The notes below the pieces were generated by a model. It searched no databases. It had not been told where the DNA came from and worked only from the letters and a program-made list of their open reading frames with translations. Shown here piece after piece: positions 34,792 through 44,275 of a stretch of 64,000 bases of DNA. A program made the position numbers and the translations under genes. Source of the stretch: Sphingomonas gei (GTDB lineage Bacteria; Pseudomonadota; Alphaproteobacteria; Sphingomonadales; Sphingomonadaceae); NCBI RefSeq assembly GCF_004792685.1, contig NZ_SRXT01000001.1:1-64000 (forward strand), read 5' to 3'. Positions within the stretch are counted from its first letter, which is position 1. Each line of letters begins with the position of its first letter.

Positions 34792-36726
34792 ATGAAGCAG
34801 ATACGATCCCTGCGGCCGATCGCGCTGGCCCTCGCTTTTGCGGTGGCGGGCGGCGCGCCGGCCTTCGCGCAGACCGGGCTGATGCCCGCCCCCAACCCCG
34901 AAGCCGACCGGCTTGCGCAAGAGATGCGCGTGCTCGCCGCCGATCCGCGCGACGTGCGCGCATTGCTCGAGGCCGGCAATCTGAGCGCGCGGCTCGGCGA
35001 TACCGCGGCCGCGCTGGCATTCTTTGCGCGCGCCGAGACGATCGACCCGACCAATCCGGGCATCCTCGCCGGCCGGGGCGCGACGCTGGTGCGGATGGAA
35101 CGGCCAGGCGAAGCGCTGCGGCTGTTCCAGGCGGCCGAGGCGCGCGGACTTTCCGCCCGCGAATATGCCGGCGATCGCGCCTTCGCTTACGATCTGCTCG
35201 GCCAGCCTGGCCTTGCCCAGGCCGACTATAAGCTGGCGCTGCAACGGCAGAGCGACGACGAGACCGTGCGGCGCTACGCGCTGTCGCTCGGCATTTCGGG
35301 CAATGTCGAGGAGTCGATGCGTCAGCTCGATCCGCTGCTGCGCAAGAGCGACCGTGCGGCGTGGCGCGCGCGCGCCTTCATCCTGGCGATGAACGGCGAC
35401 ATGCCCGGCGCCGAGCGGATCGCCGCGAGCATGATGCCGGGTAATATGGGCCATTCGCTCGCGCCCTTCTTTCGCCGCCTCGCCAATCTGGCGCCGGCCG
35501 ATCGCGCCTTTGCAGTACATTTCGGCCAGCTCTCTCCCAGCGCGGTGCGGCTCGCCGATGCGCGCCAGGCGCCGCCTTTGCCGCAATATGTCGCGTCGAC
35601 GCGCCCGGCACAGGTGGCGCAAGCTGTGCCCCAGCGCACGCAAGTTGAGAAGCCAAAGCGCGACCGCCGTTCCCGCCGCGAGCGCGAGCGCGACGCGCGC
35701 GAAGTCGCGCCGCCCGCGCGTCGCGTCGCCGAGCAGCCGGCGCCCGTCCAGACCGCGGTGGCTGCGCCTTTGCCGGGTCCGCCCAGTCTCGCCCGCCCGG
35801 CGGTGCCGCTGGTCCAGCCATTGCCGGCGCCGCGCGCCGAGGAGATCGATGCGCCGATCCGCCAGCCGGCCGCGCCCGTCGTCGCGCGCCGCGAAACCCC
35901 GCCGCCGGCTCGCACCACGATCGCGGCGCCAGGCCAAGGCAGTCCTGGTGCAGCATCGGTGGGGGATACGGCGCGAACCGAAGCCCCGTCCGCGGCACCA
36001 ACCCCGGCGGCGGCTGCGACCAGTGTCGCTGCTGCCCCCGAACGGCAGCCGGTGGAGATGCTCCCCGAGGCGGCACGTCCGGTGCAGGGTGAGGCTAATG
36101 CGACGCCCGCTACCGCCGTCGCGACAAAGCCCGAACCCGCGCCGCCGGGGCCCGTCCGGATCGGCCAGGAAGATTCGGTACTCGCCTCGATCGTCGCCGG
36201 CATCACCATTCCTGCCGAGGAGCTTCAGGTCGTCACCGCGGTTCCGGTCGATCCGGTCCCGGAGCCGGTGCGTATCGCCGCAGCCCCGGCGCCCAAGCCT
36301 GTCGCGGTCAAACCCACTGCGGCCAAGCCGGCTGCCAAACCCAAGCCCGAGCCGGTCAAACCGGATACCGCCAAGGCCAAGGACGTCAAGAAAAGCGAAT
36401 CCGCCAAACCCGACCCGAAGGCCAAAAAGCCCGAACCAAAGCCCAAAAGCGAGCCCGCGCGAATATGGGTGCAGGTCGCTGGCGGTGCCAACGCGGCGAG
36501 CCTGCCCAAGGCATGGAAGACCGTGACTGCGAAGGCGCCGGCGGCGTTCAAGGGCAAGTCTGCCTGGTCGACGCCGTTGCGCGCGACAAACCGCGTGCTG
36601 ACCGGTCCATTCAAGACCCCGGCGGAGGCGCAGGCCTTCGTCAACACGTTGCGCAAGTCGGACGTGTCGGGCTTCGTGTTCACCAGCGAGGCGGGGCAGA
36701 AGGTGACCAAGCTCGGCGCGGAGTGA
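34792..36726 (+). CDS. Exported TPR and SPOR-domain protein
   Basis: A 644-residue protein with a signal peptide (about 1-27, ending GGAPAFAQ). TPR-like helical repeats cover about 35-250 ([30 protein letters not shown]). A 280-residue Pro/Ala/Lys-rich low-complexity linker follows. The C-terminal SPOR domain is at about 568-640 ([20 protein letters not shown] ... [20 protein letters not shown]). SPOR domains bind denuded septal peptidoglycan, so a division role fits its place after ftsZ. The start at 34792 is chosen for the signal peptide; an upstream ATG at 34768 is possible. Confidence 0.88.
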   Translation: MKQIRSLRPIALALAFAVAGGAPAFAQTGLMPAPNPEADRLAQEMRVLAADPRDVRALLEAGNLSARLGDTAAALAFFARAETIDPTNPGILAGRGATLVRMERPGEALRLFQAAEARGLSAREYAGDRAFAYDLLGQPGLAQADYKLALQRQSDDETVRRYALSLGISGNVEESMRQLDPLLRKSDRAAWRARAFILAMNGDMPGAERIAASMMPGNMGHSLAPFFRRLANLAPADRAFAVHFGQLSPSAVRLADARQAPPLPQYVASTRPAQVAQAVPQRTQVEKPKRDRRSRRERERDAREVAPPARRVAEQPAPVQTAVAAPLPGPPSLARPAVPLVQPLPAPRAEEIDAPIRQPAAPVVARRETPPPARTTIAAPGQGSPGAASVGDTARTEAPSAAPTPAAAATSVAAAPERQPVEMLPEAARPVQGEANATPATAVATKPEPAPPGPVRIGQEDSVLASIVAGITIPAEELQVVTAVPVDPVPEPVRIAAAPAPKPVAVKPTAAKPAAKPKPEPVKPDTAKAKDVKKSESAKPDPKAKKPEPKPKSEPARIWVQVAGGANAASLPKAWKTVTAKAPAAFKGKSAWSTPLRATNRVLTGPFKTPAEAQAFVNTLRKSDVSGFVFTSEAGQKVTKLGAE

Positions 36727-36778
36727 GGGACGATCGAAGCCTTCGACAAGCAGTGCGCCAGCCGCTAGGGCCCGTCCC

Positions 36779-37945
36779 GTGACAGCGATTTCCCCCTGGG
36801 CGAGCACACCGGAACGAAGCCGCGGCCGCCTTCACGGAGAACAAAGCGGGACTGTGCGCGGACCCCGTGACGTCTTCCAGCGCGACCGCGACCGGATCAT
36901 CCATTCGATCAGCTTCCGCCGGCTGCGCCACAAGACCCAGGTGTTCATGGCGCCCGATGGCGATCATTTCCGCGTGCGGCTGACCCACAGCCTCGAAGTC
37001 GCGCAGATCGGGCGGACGATCGCACGCGCGCTGGGGCTCAACGAGGATCTGACCGAGGCATTGTGCCTCGCCCACGACATAGGCCATCCGCCCTTCGGGC
37101 ATGCCGGCGAGGACGCGCTGGAGGCGGCACTGCGCGGGCAGGGTGGGTTCGATCATAACGGCCACACGCTGCGGACGCTGACCGAGCTGGAGAGTCCCTA
37201 CCCGGCGTGGAACGGGCTCAACCTCAGCTGGGAGACGCTGGAGGGGCTCGCCAAGCATAACGGGCCGATCGCCGCGCCCGAATGGGCGCTTGCCGCCGCG
37301 GATGCGCAATTCGATCTCGACCTGGAGTGCTGGCCTTCGCTCGAGGCGCAGGTCGCCGCGCTTGCCGACGACATTGCCTATGACAATCACGACATCGACG
37401 ATGGGCTGCGCGCCGGGCTGCTCAGCCTCGATCAGTTGATGCAGGTGCCGATGATCGCCGATGGCTGGCGACAGGTTGAAAGCAGGTACCCGGGCGTGCC
37501 CGCCAAGCGGCTGATGGGAGAGCTGATCCGCTCGCAGATCGGCGAGATGGTCAACGATCTGATCGGGTCGACTCAGGCACGGCTGACCGGGGGCGGGATC
37601 GAGACCATCGAGGATGTACGCGCCGCGGGTCGCTGCCTCGTCACCTTTTCCGACGCGATGCGCGACGCCGAGCGCGGGCTCAAGCGCTTCATGTACGCCA
37701 ATCTCTACCATCATCCGAGCCAGCTCGCCGCGGCACAGGCGGCGCATGACGTCGTCGCGGGATTGTTCGCGACTTATGCCGCGGATCCGGCGCGGATGCC
37801 TGCCGAGTGGCGCGAGGTGCTGCCTGCCCACGAGCCATGGCGCAGCCGGCACATCGCCGACTTCATCGCGGGGATGACCGATCGCTATGCGGTTGCGCGC
37901 TATCGCGAAGGCGTCGGGCCGATCGACTTGCCCGAGGGGTTCTGA
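36779..37945 (+). CDS. dGTP triphosphohydrolase-like HD-domain protein
   Basis: A 388-residue HD-domain phosphohydrolase of the dGTPase family, which hydrolyses dNTPs to nucleosides and triphosphate. The conserved [30 protein letters not shown] is followed by metal ligands in [12 protein letters not shown] (His70), [14 protein letters not shown] (His99-Asp100) and [15 protein letters not shown]. This matches the dNTPase type 2 subgroup. The start is a GTG at 36779. A hairpin follows its stop. Confidence 0.93.
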   Translation: MTAISPWASTPERSRGRLHGEQSGTVRGPRDVFQRDRDRIIHSISFRRLRHKTQVFMAPDGDHFRVRLTHSLEVAQIGRTIARALGLNEDLTEALCLAHDIGHPPFGHAGEDALEAALRGQGGFDHNGHTLRTLTELESPYPAWNGLNLSWETLEGLAKHNGPIAAPEWALAAADAQFDLDLECWPSLEAQVAALADDIAYDNHDIDDGLRAGLLSLDQLMQVPMIADGWRQVESRYPGVPAKRLMGELIRSQIGEMVNDLIGSTQARLTGGGIETIEDVRAAGRCLVTFSDAMRDAERGLKRFMYANLYHHPSQLAAAQAAHDVVAGLFATYAADPARMPAEWREVLPAHEPWRSRHIADFIAGMTDRYAVARYREGVGPIDLPEGF

Positions 37946-37980
37946 TCCGGAAGGGGCCTCGCGGACGAAGGCCCCCCGGA
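37946..37980. terminator. Bidirectional hairpin between convergent genes
   Basis: TCCGG-aa-GGGGCCT pairs with AGGCCCC-CCGGA across a 9-base loop, in the 39-bp gap between the dGTPase gene and the convergent small secreted protein gene. No T-run is present. Confidence 0.55.
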
Positions 37981-37984
37981 CAAC

Positions 37985-38260
37985 TCAGCGCTGCGCGACG
38001 AGGACGGACGCGCCCTGGCGCTTCGGCGTGCGGAATGCGACGCGGGCGCCGCCCGCATAGCCCTGCACCCAGTCGCCCTTGACGACGAAGCGGAACTTGC
38101 TGCCCGTCGATGCCTTGCCTTCGAGGACGAGGCCCGCGTCGCTCGGCGTCGAGGTATAGGCGTAGGTGACGCCTTCGTGCGTGAACACACGCTCCTTGGC
38201 AGTGGCGGGGGCGGCGAAAACGATGGTAGCGGCGGCAGCCGCGGTCAGAAAACGTGTCAC
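37985..38260 (-). CDS. Small secreted hypothetical protein
   Basis: A 91-residue protein with a clear signal peptide (MTRFLTAAAAATIVFAAPATA, cleavage near residue 21). The mature 70 residues are beta-rich and basic (THEGVTYAYTSTPSDAGLVL, KFRFVVKGDWVQGYAGGARV) and contain no cysteine. No characterised domain is recognised, though this type of protein is common in sphingomonads. A perfect palindrome lies 77 bases upstream of the start, in the divergent gap shared with the DUF1800 gene. Confidence 0.8.
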   Translation of the reverse strand: MTRFLTAAAAATIVFAAPATAKERVFTHEGVTYAYTSTPSDAGLVLEGKASTGSKFRFVVKGDWVQGYAGGARVAFRTPKRQGASVLVAQR

Positions 38261-38336
38261 GATCTACTCCTTCAAAATGCGCGAAAGAGCCGGACCGGCA
38301 TCCCTGTTTGTCTTGTTCTGTTCTCGAAACGAATAA

Positions 38337-38351
38337 TGCTGCAGTGCAGCA
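38337..38351. promoter_or_regulatory. Perfect 7-bp-arm palindrome, operator-like
   Basis: TGCTGCA-G-TGCAGCA lies in the 214-bp divergent region between the small secreted protein gene and the DUF1800 gene. A degenerate copy at 11197 occupies the same position relative to another small exported protein gene. Confidence 0.45.
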
Positions 38352-38474
38352 AAAACGACAATCGCAAAGCGCGTCAGGGGCGGTTGCAATCCGTGCATCA
38401 ATCGGGACGAACTGACGGCGTGACAAACTTCTGCGACAAGTCCTGCCTATCATCGAGATAGGCGTTGAAAAGGA

Positions 38475-39953
38475 ATGGCAGTGGCCAGGGCAAGCATTGC
38501 GCTCAATCGGTTCGGTCTCGGCGGTCGTCCGGGTGATATGCCCGGTGACGATCCGGCGCGCTGGCTGATGGCGCAGTCCGACCGCTATCAAGCGCGTCCG
38601 CACGCGATCGCCGCGCTGGTCTCCTCCAGCCGGATCGTCGGCGAGCTCGTCGAGTATCGGCGCGCGGTTCGCTCGGCGCGGCGAAGCCGGAGCGTGGCCA
38701 CCAGTCCCGAGAGGGACACCGACCCCGGGATGCGCAGCTCTGCGATGCAGCCGATGCCGGAGCGCGGCGAGGATGCCACTGATCCCGTTGCGAAGATCCG
38801 CCGCGCTGCGCGATTGCAGGCCCGCGATCATTATGCCGGCGCGGTTTCGGCACGGGCGCTGACCGCGCTCAATTCCTCTGCCCCGTTCGTCGAGCGGCTG
38901 GTCTATTTCTGGGCCAATCATTTTGCGGTCTCGGCGGACAAGCTCGAGATGGTCGGGCTGGCCGGGAGCCTGGAATTCGAAGCGGTGCGGCCGCACGTGC
39001 TCGGTACTTTCGGGGACATGCTCCATGCGGTCGAGCGCCACCCGGCAATGCTGGTTTATCTCGACCAGGCGCAATCGGTGGGGCCGAACAGCGCGTTTGG
39101 CCAAGCGGGCGGCAGGCGCGGGCGGAAAGCCGGGCTCAACGAGAATCTCGCGCGTGAGATCCTGGAGCTGCACACGTTGGGGGTGCGTACCGGCTACAGC
39201 CAGGCCGACGTCACCGAATTCGCGCGGGCGATGACGGGCTGGACCGTAGCGGGTTTGGGGCGCGGCCCTGCCGACGCGGAGACTGGCGGGGTGGGCAGTT
39301 TCGTCTTCGCGCCGCGACTGCACGAGCCGGGCACGCGGACGATCCTCGGCAAGAGCTGGGCGCAGCTGGGCGAGGCGCAGGCGGCGTCGGTACTCGACTT
39401 GCTCGCAACGCATCCTGCTACCGCACGCCACATTGCCACAAAGCTGGCGCGCCATTTCGCGGGTGACGCGCCGCCGCCGGCGCTGGTCGCCAGGCTCGAG
39501 GCGGCGTTCCTGCGTTCGGGCGGCGACTTGCCGACACTCTATCGCGCGCTGGCCGAGGCGCCCGAATGCTGGGTGCCGCAGCCGATCAAGTTCAAGTCGC
39601 CCTGGGAATGGACAATTTCGGCGCTCCGGGGGCTGGGTGCCGCGCAGCTGCCGCCAATGGCGATGAACGGGCTGATGACTCAGCTCGGCCAGCCGGTGTG
39701 GAAGCCGGGTTCGCCCGCGGGCTGGGACGATGTCGCGGCCGGCTGGGCGGGTCCCGATGCAGTGATGCGCCGAGTCGAGGTGGCCGAGCGGCTGGCGCAG
39801 CGTACGCGCGACACGGTCGATGCGCGAAAGCGCGCCGCCGAGCTGTTTCCAGAAACCTTGAGCGAGAATACGGCGCAGTCGATCGCGCGCGCCGAAAGCC
39901 CGGGGCAGGGCGTTGCGCTGATGCTCGTCGCCCCCGAATTCATGCGGAGATAG
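38475..39953 (+). CDS. DUF1800 family protein
   Basis: A 492-residue protein of the DUF1800 family, which is almost always encoded beside a DUF1501 gene, as here (3-bp gap). Family features are ALNRFGLGGRPGDMP at the N-terminus, VYFWANHFAVSADK, NENLAREILELHTLGV (the N-R-E-x-L-E-L-H-T core), DVTEFARAMTGW, ATHPATARHIATKLARHFAGD and the C-terminal QSIARAES. The function is not established. No Sec signal peptide is evident. The pair has been linked to export-dependent envelope functions only by association. Confidence 0.92.
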   Translation: MAVARASIALNRFGLGGRPGDMPGDDPARWLMAQSDRYQARPHAIAALVSSSRIVGELVEYRRAVRSARRSRSVATSPERDTDPGMRSSAMQPMPERGEDATDPVAKIRRAARLQARDHYAGAVSARALTALNSSAPFVERLVYFWANHFAVSADKLEMVGLAGSLEFEAVRPHVLGTFGDMLHAVERHPAMLVYLDQAQSVGPNSAFGQAGGRRGRKAGLNENLAREILELHTLGVRTGYSQADVTEFARAMTGWTVAGLGRGPADAETGGVGSFVFAPRLHEPGTRTILGKSWAQLGEAQAASVLDLLATHPATARHIATKLARHFAGDAPPPALVARLEAAFLRSGGDLPTLYRALAEAPECWVPQPIKFKSPWEWTISALRGLGAAQLPPMAMNGLMTQLGQPVWKPGSPAGWDDVAAGWAGPDAVMRRVEVAERLAQRTRDTVDARKRAAELFPETLSENTAQSIARAESPGQGVALMLVAPEFMRR

Positions 39954-39956
39954 CAG

Positions 39957-41108
39957 ATGATCACGCGTCGCAGCTTCGTGGCACTGGGTGCTTCCGCGGT
40001 TCTCTCTTCCGGACTTGGCGCGCGCATGGTGCTGGCCAAGGCGGCTACCGAGCGCCGCTTCGTGTTCATCATCCAGCGCGGCGCCGCCGATGGGCTGGGA
40101 ACGCTCGCCCCGGTCGGCGATCCGGCGTTCCTGAGCCAGCGCGGCGTGCTCGCCGAAGATTTCGCGACGGCGCCGAAGCTCGACTCGCTGTTCGCGCTCC
40201 ACCCGGCGATGACCAACCTTCACGGGCTGTGGCAGGCGAAACAGGCATTGTTCGTCCATGCGGTCGCCTCGCCCTATCGCGAACGCTCGCATTTCGACGG
40301 ACAGAACGTGCTCGAGACCGGCGGCAGCAGCGCTTATGCGCTCAAGGACGGCTGGCTCAACCGGCTGCTCTCGCTGCTCCCCGCCGACGACAAGGCAATC
40401 GCGCTTGCTGCGACGATACCAATGGCGTTGCGGGGGACGGTCGAAGTGGCGAGCTATGCCCCTTCGGCGCTGCCCGACGCTTCGGACGACCTGCTGGCGC
40501 GGGTATCGGCGATGTACCGTGATGATCCGGCGCTCCACGCGATCTGGGAGCAGGCGATCGCGACTCGGATGCTGACCAGCGACCTTGCCGGCGACAATGG
40601 CCGCAACGCCGCCGCGACGGGCGCGCTCGCCGCCAAGCTGCTGGCCGCCGAGGGTGGAGCACGGATTGCAATGATCGAGACCGGCGGCTGGGACACGCAT
40701 GCCCAGCAGCGCGGCCGCCTGGCGGGGCAGCTCAAGGGGCTCGATGCGATGATCGGATCGATCCGGCAGGGGCTGGGCCCGCTCTGGGCGGATACGATGC
40801 TGGTGGTCGCCACCGAATTCGGGCGCACGGTCAAGGTCAACGGAACCGGGGGCACCGATCACGGCACCGGCGCGCTGGCGATGCTGATGGGCGGCGCAGT
40901 GAATGGCGGGCATGTGATCGCGGACTGGCCGGGGCTTTCCGATACAGCGCTGTACGAGGGCCGCGACCTCCGGCCGACGACGGGGCTGGACACGCTGATC
41001 AGCAGCGCGGTGGCGTCGCATTTCGATCTTCTGCCGGCGCGGACGACGCGGAAGCTGTTCCCCGACATGAAGAGCGCGGGGATGATAAAGGACCTGGTGC
41101 GGGCCTGA
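39957..41108 (+). CDS. DUF1501 family protein with twin-arginine signal
   Basis: A 383-residue protein related to sulfatase/alkaline-phosphatase-like folds (DUF1501). The N-terminus MITRRSFVALGASAVLSSGL carries the RRSF twin-arginine motif and a hydrophobic stretch, so Tat export is likely. The family residues RGAADGLGTLAPVGDP, ERSHFDGQNVLETGG, ETGGWDTHAQQ, EFGRTVKVNGTGGTDHGTG and the C-terminal KLFPDM region are all present. It is co-transcribed with the DUF1800 gene. The Tat translocase genes are also in this window. Confidence 0.93.
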   Translation: MITRRSFVALGASAVLSSGLGARMVLAKAATERRFVFIIQRGAADGLGTLAPVGDPAFLSQRGVLAEDFATAPKLDSLFALHPAMTNLHGLWQAKQALFVHAVASPYRERSHFDGQNVLETGGSSAYALKDGWLNRLLSLLPADDKAIALAATIPMALRGTVEVASYAPSALPDASDDLLARVSAMYRDDPALHAIWEQAIATRMLTSDLAGDNGRNAAATGALAAKLLAAEGGARIAMIETGGWDTHAQQRGRLAGQLKGLDAMIGSIRQGLGPLWADTMLVVATEFGRTVKVNGTGGTDHGTGALAMLMGGAVNGGHVIADWPGLSDTALYEGRDLRPTTGLDTLISSAVASHFDLLPARTTRKLFPDMKSAGMIKDLVRA

Positions 41109-41494
41109 GCCGGGATGACGCCGCGCTGGGTGATTGACTCCGCTTGACTCGAAAATGGGTTTTTTCGCCGACGCGGCAGGTTTGCGCCAAGAAAGCGCCT
41201 GCGACGCGGCGGGTACGCGGCACTTGCGCACCACCGACGCGCCTCCGACGCTACCTGCACGCGCCATGCGCGCGGCGGCGACGCGACACTTGCGCGGCAT
41301 CAGGGCTACAGCGACGCGGCGGTCAAGCGTCAGACCGGCAACACCGGCGTGCCGGTGCGGAGGACGAGCCGGGATCGCTGGCGTTCGATTAATGGCGCGC
41401 CGTTGTCGCATGATTCGAACGAAAGCAGAACAAATCCTACTTTACCAGCGGATCTGCGATGTCGGCTTCCGCTCCGATAGCGGACCTGCTCCGT
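41109..41494. other. Gene-free degraded stretch with GACGCGGC repeats
   Basis: No credible gene was found on either strand. GACGCGGC or close variants recur at irregular 30-50 bp spacing between 41171 and 41330. From 41400 rightwards GC content falls, and a degenerate palindrome CCGCTCCGATAGCGG occurs near 41470. It looks like decayed or repeat-derived intergenic DNA. Confidence 0.5.
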
Positions 41495-41755
41495 TTAACG
41501 GGACCCAGCCGGATCGTGACCAAGCACTGCCGCGCTAAGAAGCCGCTTGAGTGTCGGCCAGTATGGCCGATGGGGCTCGGTAGCGGTACGACCTTGGATC
41601 GCTCGCCTGAAGCCAAGAGGGTTGAAGGACAGATAGATCTCGCGCTCCTCGGGGCTGACGAGAACGCCGCGCGACCATGCGGCGGAGTACCAGACCCATT
41701 GTCCTCCAACCTGATTGAAGGCCGTGCCTAACAGTTGCCGCCGTCGATCGCTCAT
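41495..41755 (-). CDS. Small hypothetical protein
   Basis: An 86-residue protein with GGGGG three bases before the ATG as a possible ribosome binding site. The central segment, WVWYSAAWSRGVLVSPEERE followed by IYLSFNPLGFRRA, resembles small sphingomonad proteins with a WSRG-x-VS-x-E-ER pattern next to a membrane segment. Here the expected C-terminal hydrophobic helix is missing and the end looks shortened (LKRLLSAAVLGHDPAGSR). It may be a truncated gene. No function is assigned. Confidence 0.45.
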   Translation of the reverse strand: MSDRRRQLLGTAFNQVGGQWVWYSAAWSRGVLVSPEEREIYLSFNPLGFRRAIQGRTATEPHRPYWPTLKRLLSAAVLGHDPAGSR

Positions 41756-41871
41756 GCCCCCAGCGTACTACTAGCGACGTCCGCTTTCCACCAATAGCGG
41801 CCATTCGCGGCGCGCCGCAGCGCGCGCTCCCTGTGCCTGCAGTTCCGCTTCGGGCGGGAAACCTTGAGCCA

Positions 41872-42195
41872 CTATTTGCCGCTTCGGACTGCGTGATAAG
41901 CACGACGCACCCGGTTCGGCATACGCTGGAGGAGCATGAGGCGCGCAGCTCCAGGACAATTCTGAGCGCTGGCAAGCCTGACGTCGAAAATCATCCTCTT
42001 GTCCTGAGGGTCATAGCTCTTGCAGAAGTCCGCCGCGGATCGCGCAACGCGCATGGCCAGTTCGGTTTGGCCCTCTCCCGTTTGCAGCTGGAGATCATGA
42101 TAGGCGACCACCATGACCGGGACCGGCCGATCTGCATCCCCGGGGCTGACGCAAGCTGCCGCACCAAGCAAAGGAAACAGCGCTAGAATTTTCAT
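41872..42195 (-). CDS. UrcA family lipoprotein
   Basis: A 107-residue exported protein. MKILALFPLLGAAACVSPG is a lipoprotein signal with Cys15. The rest matches the UrcA pattern: PVMVVAYHDLQLQTGEGQTELAMRVARSAADFCKSYDP, then a final Cys in SAQNCPGAARL and a basic end. UrcA was named from uranium-responsive expression in Caulobacter; its function is unknown. A GTG at 42204 would add three residues. Two BlaI/CopY-type operator sequences sit immediately upstream, so inducible expression is likely. Confidence 0.8.
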   Translation of the reverse strand: MKILALFPLLGAAACVSPGDADRPVPVMVVAYHDLQLQTGEGQTELAMRVARSAADFCKSYDPQDKRMIFDVRLASAQNCPGAARLMLLQRMPNRVRRAYHAVRSGK

Positions 42196-42211
42196 GACAG
42201 CCACCCGTTGC

Positions 42212-42251
42212 GATTACATCTGTAGTCGCACTACTGACTACGTCTGTAATC
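42212..42251 (-). promoter_or_regulatory. Tandem BlaI/CopY-type operators on the urcA-like promoter
   Basis: GATTACATCTGTAGTC (42212-42227) contains TACA-TC-TGTA. GACTACGTCTGTAATC (42236-42251) contains TACG-TC-TGTA. Their centres are 24 bp apart and the two are near-inverted copies. TACA-NN-TGTA is the core recognised by BlaI/MecI/CopY repressors. On the minus strand a TTGACG (42256-42251) with a TAGTGC 17 bases on could be the promoter, placing one operator in the spacer and one at the transcript start. Confidence 0.6.
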
Positions 42252-42256
42252 GTCAA

Positions 42257-42550
42257 CGGATTGCTCGTCTCGGGTCGGGACCCATCGATCCTAGCCAAAG
42301 ACGATGGTGGCTGCGGGTGCGACGGCGGAGAGGAAAGTCGTCAGACATTCGGCGACGCCGCAGCGCGCGCTCCTAGACCCGCCGTTTCGCTTTCGGGCGA
42401 GGAAAGCGGCCTGTTCGAAAGCGCGCCCGAGGTCAGATCGACGGCCGCTGTCCACCAACAGCCGCCGCCCGCGAGCCGCATCCTCCGCGCCAATTGTCCC
42501 CACGCGCCCCATCCGCTAAGGCGCGCCTCTCGTTCACTGTTGGAAACGCA
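42257..42550. other. Gene-free region before argS with decayed repeat
   Basis: No gene is supported here. GCCGCAGCGCGCGCTCC at about 42357 repeats a sequence at about 41814, and GGCCGCTGTCCACCAACAGC at about 42440 resembles CGTCCGCTTTCCACCAATAG near 41776. The argS promoter must lie in this stretch but is not obvious. Confidence 0.5.
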
Positions 42551-44275
42551 ATGACTCTCTACGCCCGTTTTGCCGCGCACCTTGATGCCGCCCTCGATGT
42601 GCTCGTCGCCGCTGGCGATCTGCCCGCCGGGCTGGAGCGGCGCGCGGTCACGGTCGAGCCGCCGCGCGACGTCACGCATGGCGATCTCGCGACCAACGCG
42701 GCGATGGTGCTCGCCAAGCCGGCTGGGACCAATCCGCGCGCGCTGGCGGAGAAGATCGCGGCCGAGCTGGAGAAGCTCGACGAGGTGTCCGCCGTTTCGG
42801 TAGCGGGTCCCGGGTTCATCAATTTGACGCTGACCGACGACACCTGGCGCGGCGAGCTGGACGAGATTCTCTTGGCCGAAGGCGAGTACGGCCGCTCGGC
42901 GCTTGGCGCGGGCGCGACGGTAAATGTCGAGTACGTCTCGGCCAACCCGACGGGCCCGATGCACATGGGGCATTGCCGCGGCGCGGTGGTTGGCGACGCG
43001 CTGGCGACTTTGCTCGAATTCGTCGGCCACAAGGTGGTGCGCGAATATTACGTCAACGATGCCGGGGGGCAGGTCGATGTCCTCGCGCGCTCGGCGCATC
43101 TGCGCTACCGCGAGGCGCTCGGCGAGACCATCGAGATCCCCGAGGGCCTTTATCCGGGCGAGTATCTCAAGCCGGTCGGCGCGAAGCTCGCCGCCGAACA
43201 TGGCGACAGGTTCGTCGGCAAGCCCGAGGAGAAGTGGCTCGCGCCGTTCCGCAAGGAAGCGGTTGCCGCGATGCTGGTGATGATCAAGGCCGACCTCGCC
43301 TTGCTCGGCATCCATCATGATCTGTTCTCATCCGAGGCGGAATTGCAAGCAGCTGGCAAGCCCGAGGCGGCCGAGGCGTGGCTGCGCGCGCGCGACCTGG
43401 TCTATGACGGCGTGCTCGAGGCGCCCAAGGGCGAGACCTCCGAAGATTGGGAGCCGGTCGAGCTGCCGCTGTTCCGCAGCACGCAATTTGGCGACGACCA
43501 GGATCGCCCGATCAAGAAGTCGAACGGGCAATGGACCTATTTCGGTGCCGATCTCGCCTATCACTTCCAGAAGGCGCAGTCGGCCGATCAGCTGATCGAC
43601 ATCTGGGGCGCCGATCATGCCGGGACGGTGAAGCGGATCGTCGCCGCAGTACAGGCGCTGACCGGCGGCAAGACCCGGTTCGACGTCAAACTGGTGCAGA
43701 TGGTGCGGCTGCTCCGCGCCGGCGAGCCGGTTAAAATGTCCAAGCGTTCCGGCAACTTCGTGACGCTTGCCGATGTCGTGAATGAAGTCGGCAAGGACGT
43801 CGTCCGCTTCACCATGCTGACGCGCAAGGCCGATGCCCAGATGGACTTCGATTTCGCCAAGGTTGTCGAAGCGTCGAAAGACAATCCGGTCTTCTATGTG
43901 AACTATGCCCATGCCCGGATCGCGTCGCTCCACCGCAAGGCGGCGGAGGCGGGGATTTCGTGCCCGAGTGCCGATCTGTCCCTGCTTGATACGGAAGAGC
44001 TGGCGCTGGTGAAGCTCGCAGCGCAGTTCCCACGCGTCGTGGAGGGTGCTGCGCTGGCTCGCGAACCGCATCGAATTGCCTTCTATCTCTATGACTTGTC
44101 GGCGGCTCTCCACGCGCTGTGGAATGTCGGAAACGACCGCCCGGAGCGCCGCTTCCTGCTCGCCGATCAACCGCAGCTCACTTGTGCGCGGCTGTTCTTG
44201 GCGCGCGGCGTGGGACAGATTATCCGTAATGGGTTGGGCCTCATGGGTGTAGAGGCCGTGCAGGAGATGCACTGA
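42551..44275 (+). CDS. argS: Arginyl-tRNA synthetase
   Basis: A class I aminoacyl-tRNA synthetase of 574 residues. The N-terminal Add-1 domain ([14 protein letters not shown]) is followed by the HIGH-type signature [47 protein letters not shown] and the KMSKS-type loop VKMSKRSGN. The C-terminal anticodon-binding helical domain has [15 protein letters not shown] and the end region [13 protein letters not shown]. The ATG at 42551 gives the expected N-terminus. It is followed directly by a SPOR gene. Confidence 0.97.
   Translation: MTLYARFAAHLDAALDVLVAAGDLPAGLERRAVTVEPPRDVTHGDLATNAAMVLAKPAGTNPRALAEKIAAELEKLDEVSAVSVAGPGFINLTLTDDTWRGELDEILLAEGEYGRSALGAGATVNVEYVSANPTGPMHMGHCRGAVVGDALATLLEFVGHKVVREYYVNDAGGQVDVLARSAHLRYREALGETIEIPEGLYPGEYLKPVGAKLAAEHGDRFVGKPEEKWLAPFRKEAVAAMLVMIKADLALLGIHHDLFSSEAELQAAGKPEAAEAWLRARDLVYDGVLEAPKGETSEDWEPVELPLFRSTQFGDDQDRPIKKSNGQWTYFGADLAYHFQKAQSADQLIDIWGADHAGTVKRIVAAVQALTGGKTRFDVKLVQMVRLLRAGEPVKMSKRSGNFVTLADVVNEVGKDVVRFTMLTRKADAQMDFDFAKVVEASKDNPVFYVNYAHARIASLHRKAAEAGISCPSADLSLLDTEELALVKLAAQFPRVVEGAALAREPHRIAFYLYDLSAALHALWNVGNDRPERRFLLADQPQLTCARLFLARGVGQIIRNGLGLMGVEAVQEMH

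Noticed and set aside
41171..41330. GACGCGGC recurrences considered as a CRISPR or tandem array
   Set aside because: Units are short, irregularly spaced and degenerate, with no constant repeat-spacer length.
37863..41411. A very long open frame on the minus strand (about 1180 codons)
   Set aside because: It is antisense to the dGTPase, DUF1800 and DUF1501 genes, all of which have clear family motifs. The frame is Arg/His-rich with no domain, typical of a shadow in GC-rich DNA. Only its far left part, in another frame, is a real small gene.
41134..41538. Arg/Thr-rich plus-strand frame in the degraded island
   Set aside because: It is low-complexity and repeat-driven (GACGCGGC units), without ribosome binding site or family resemblance.
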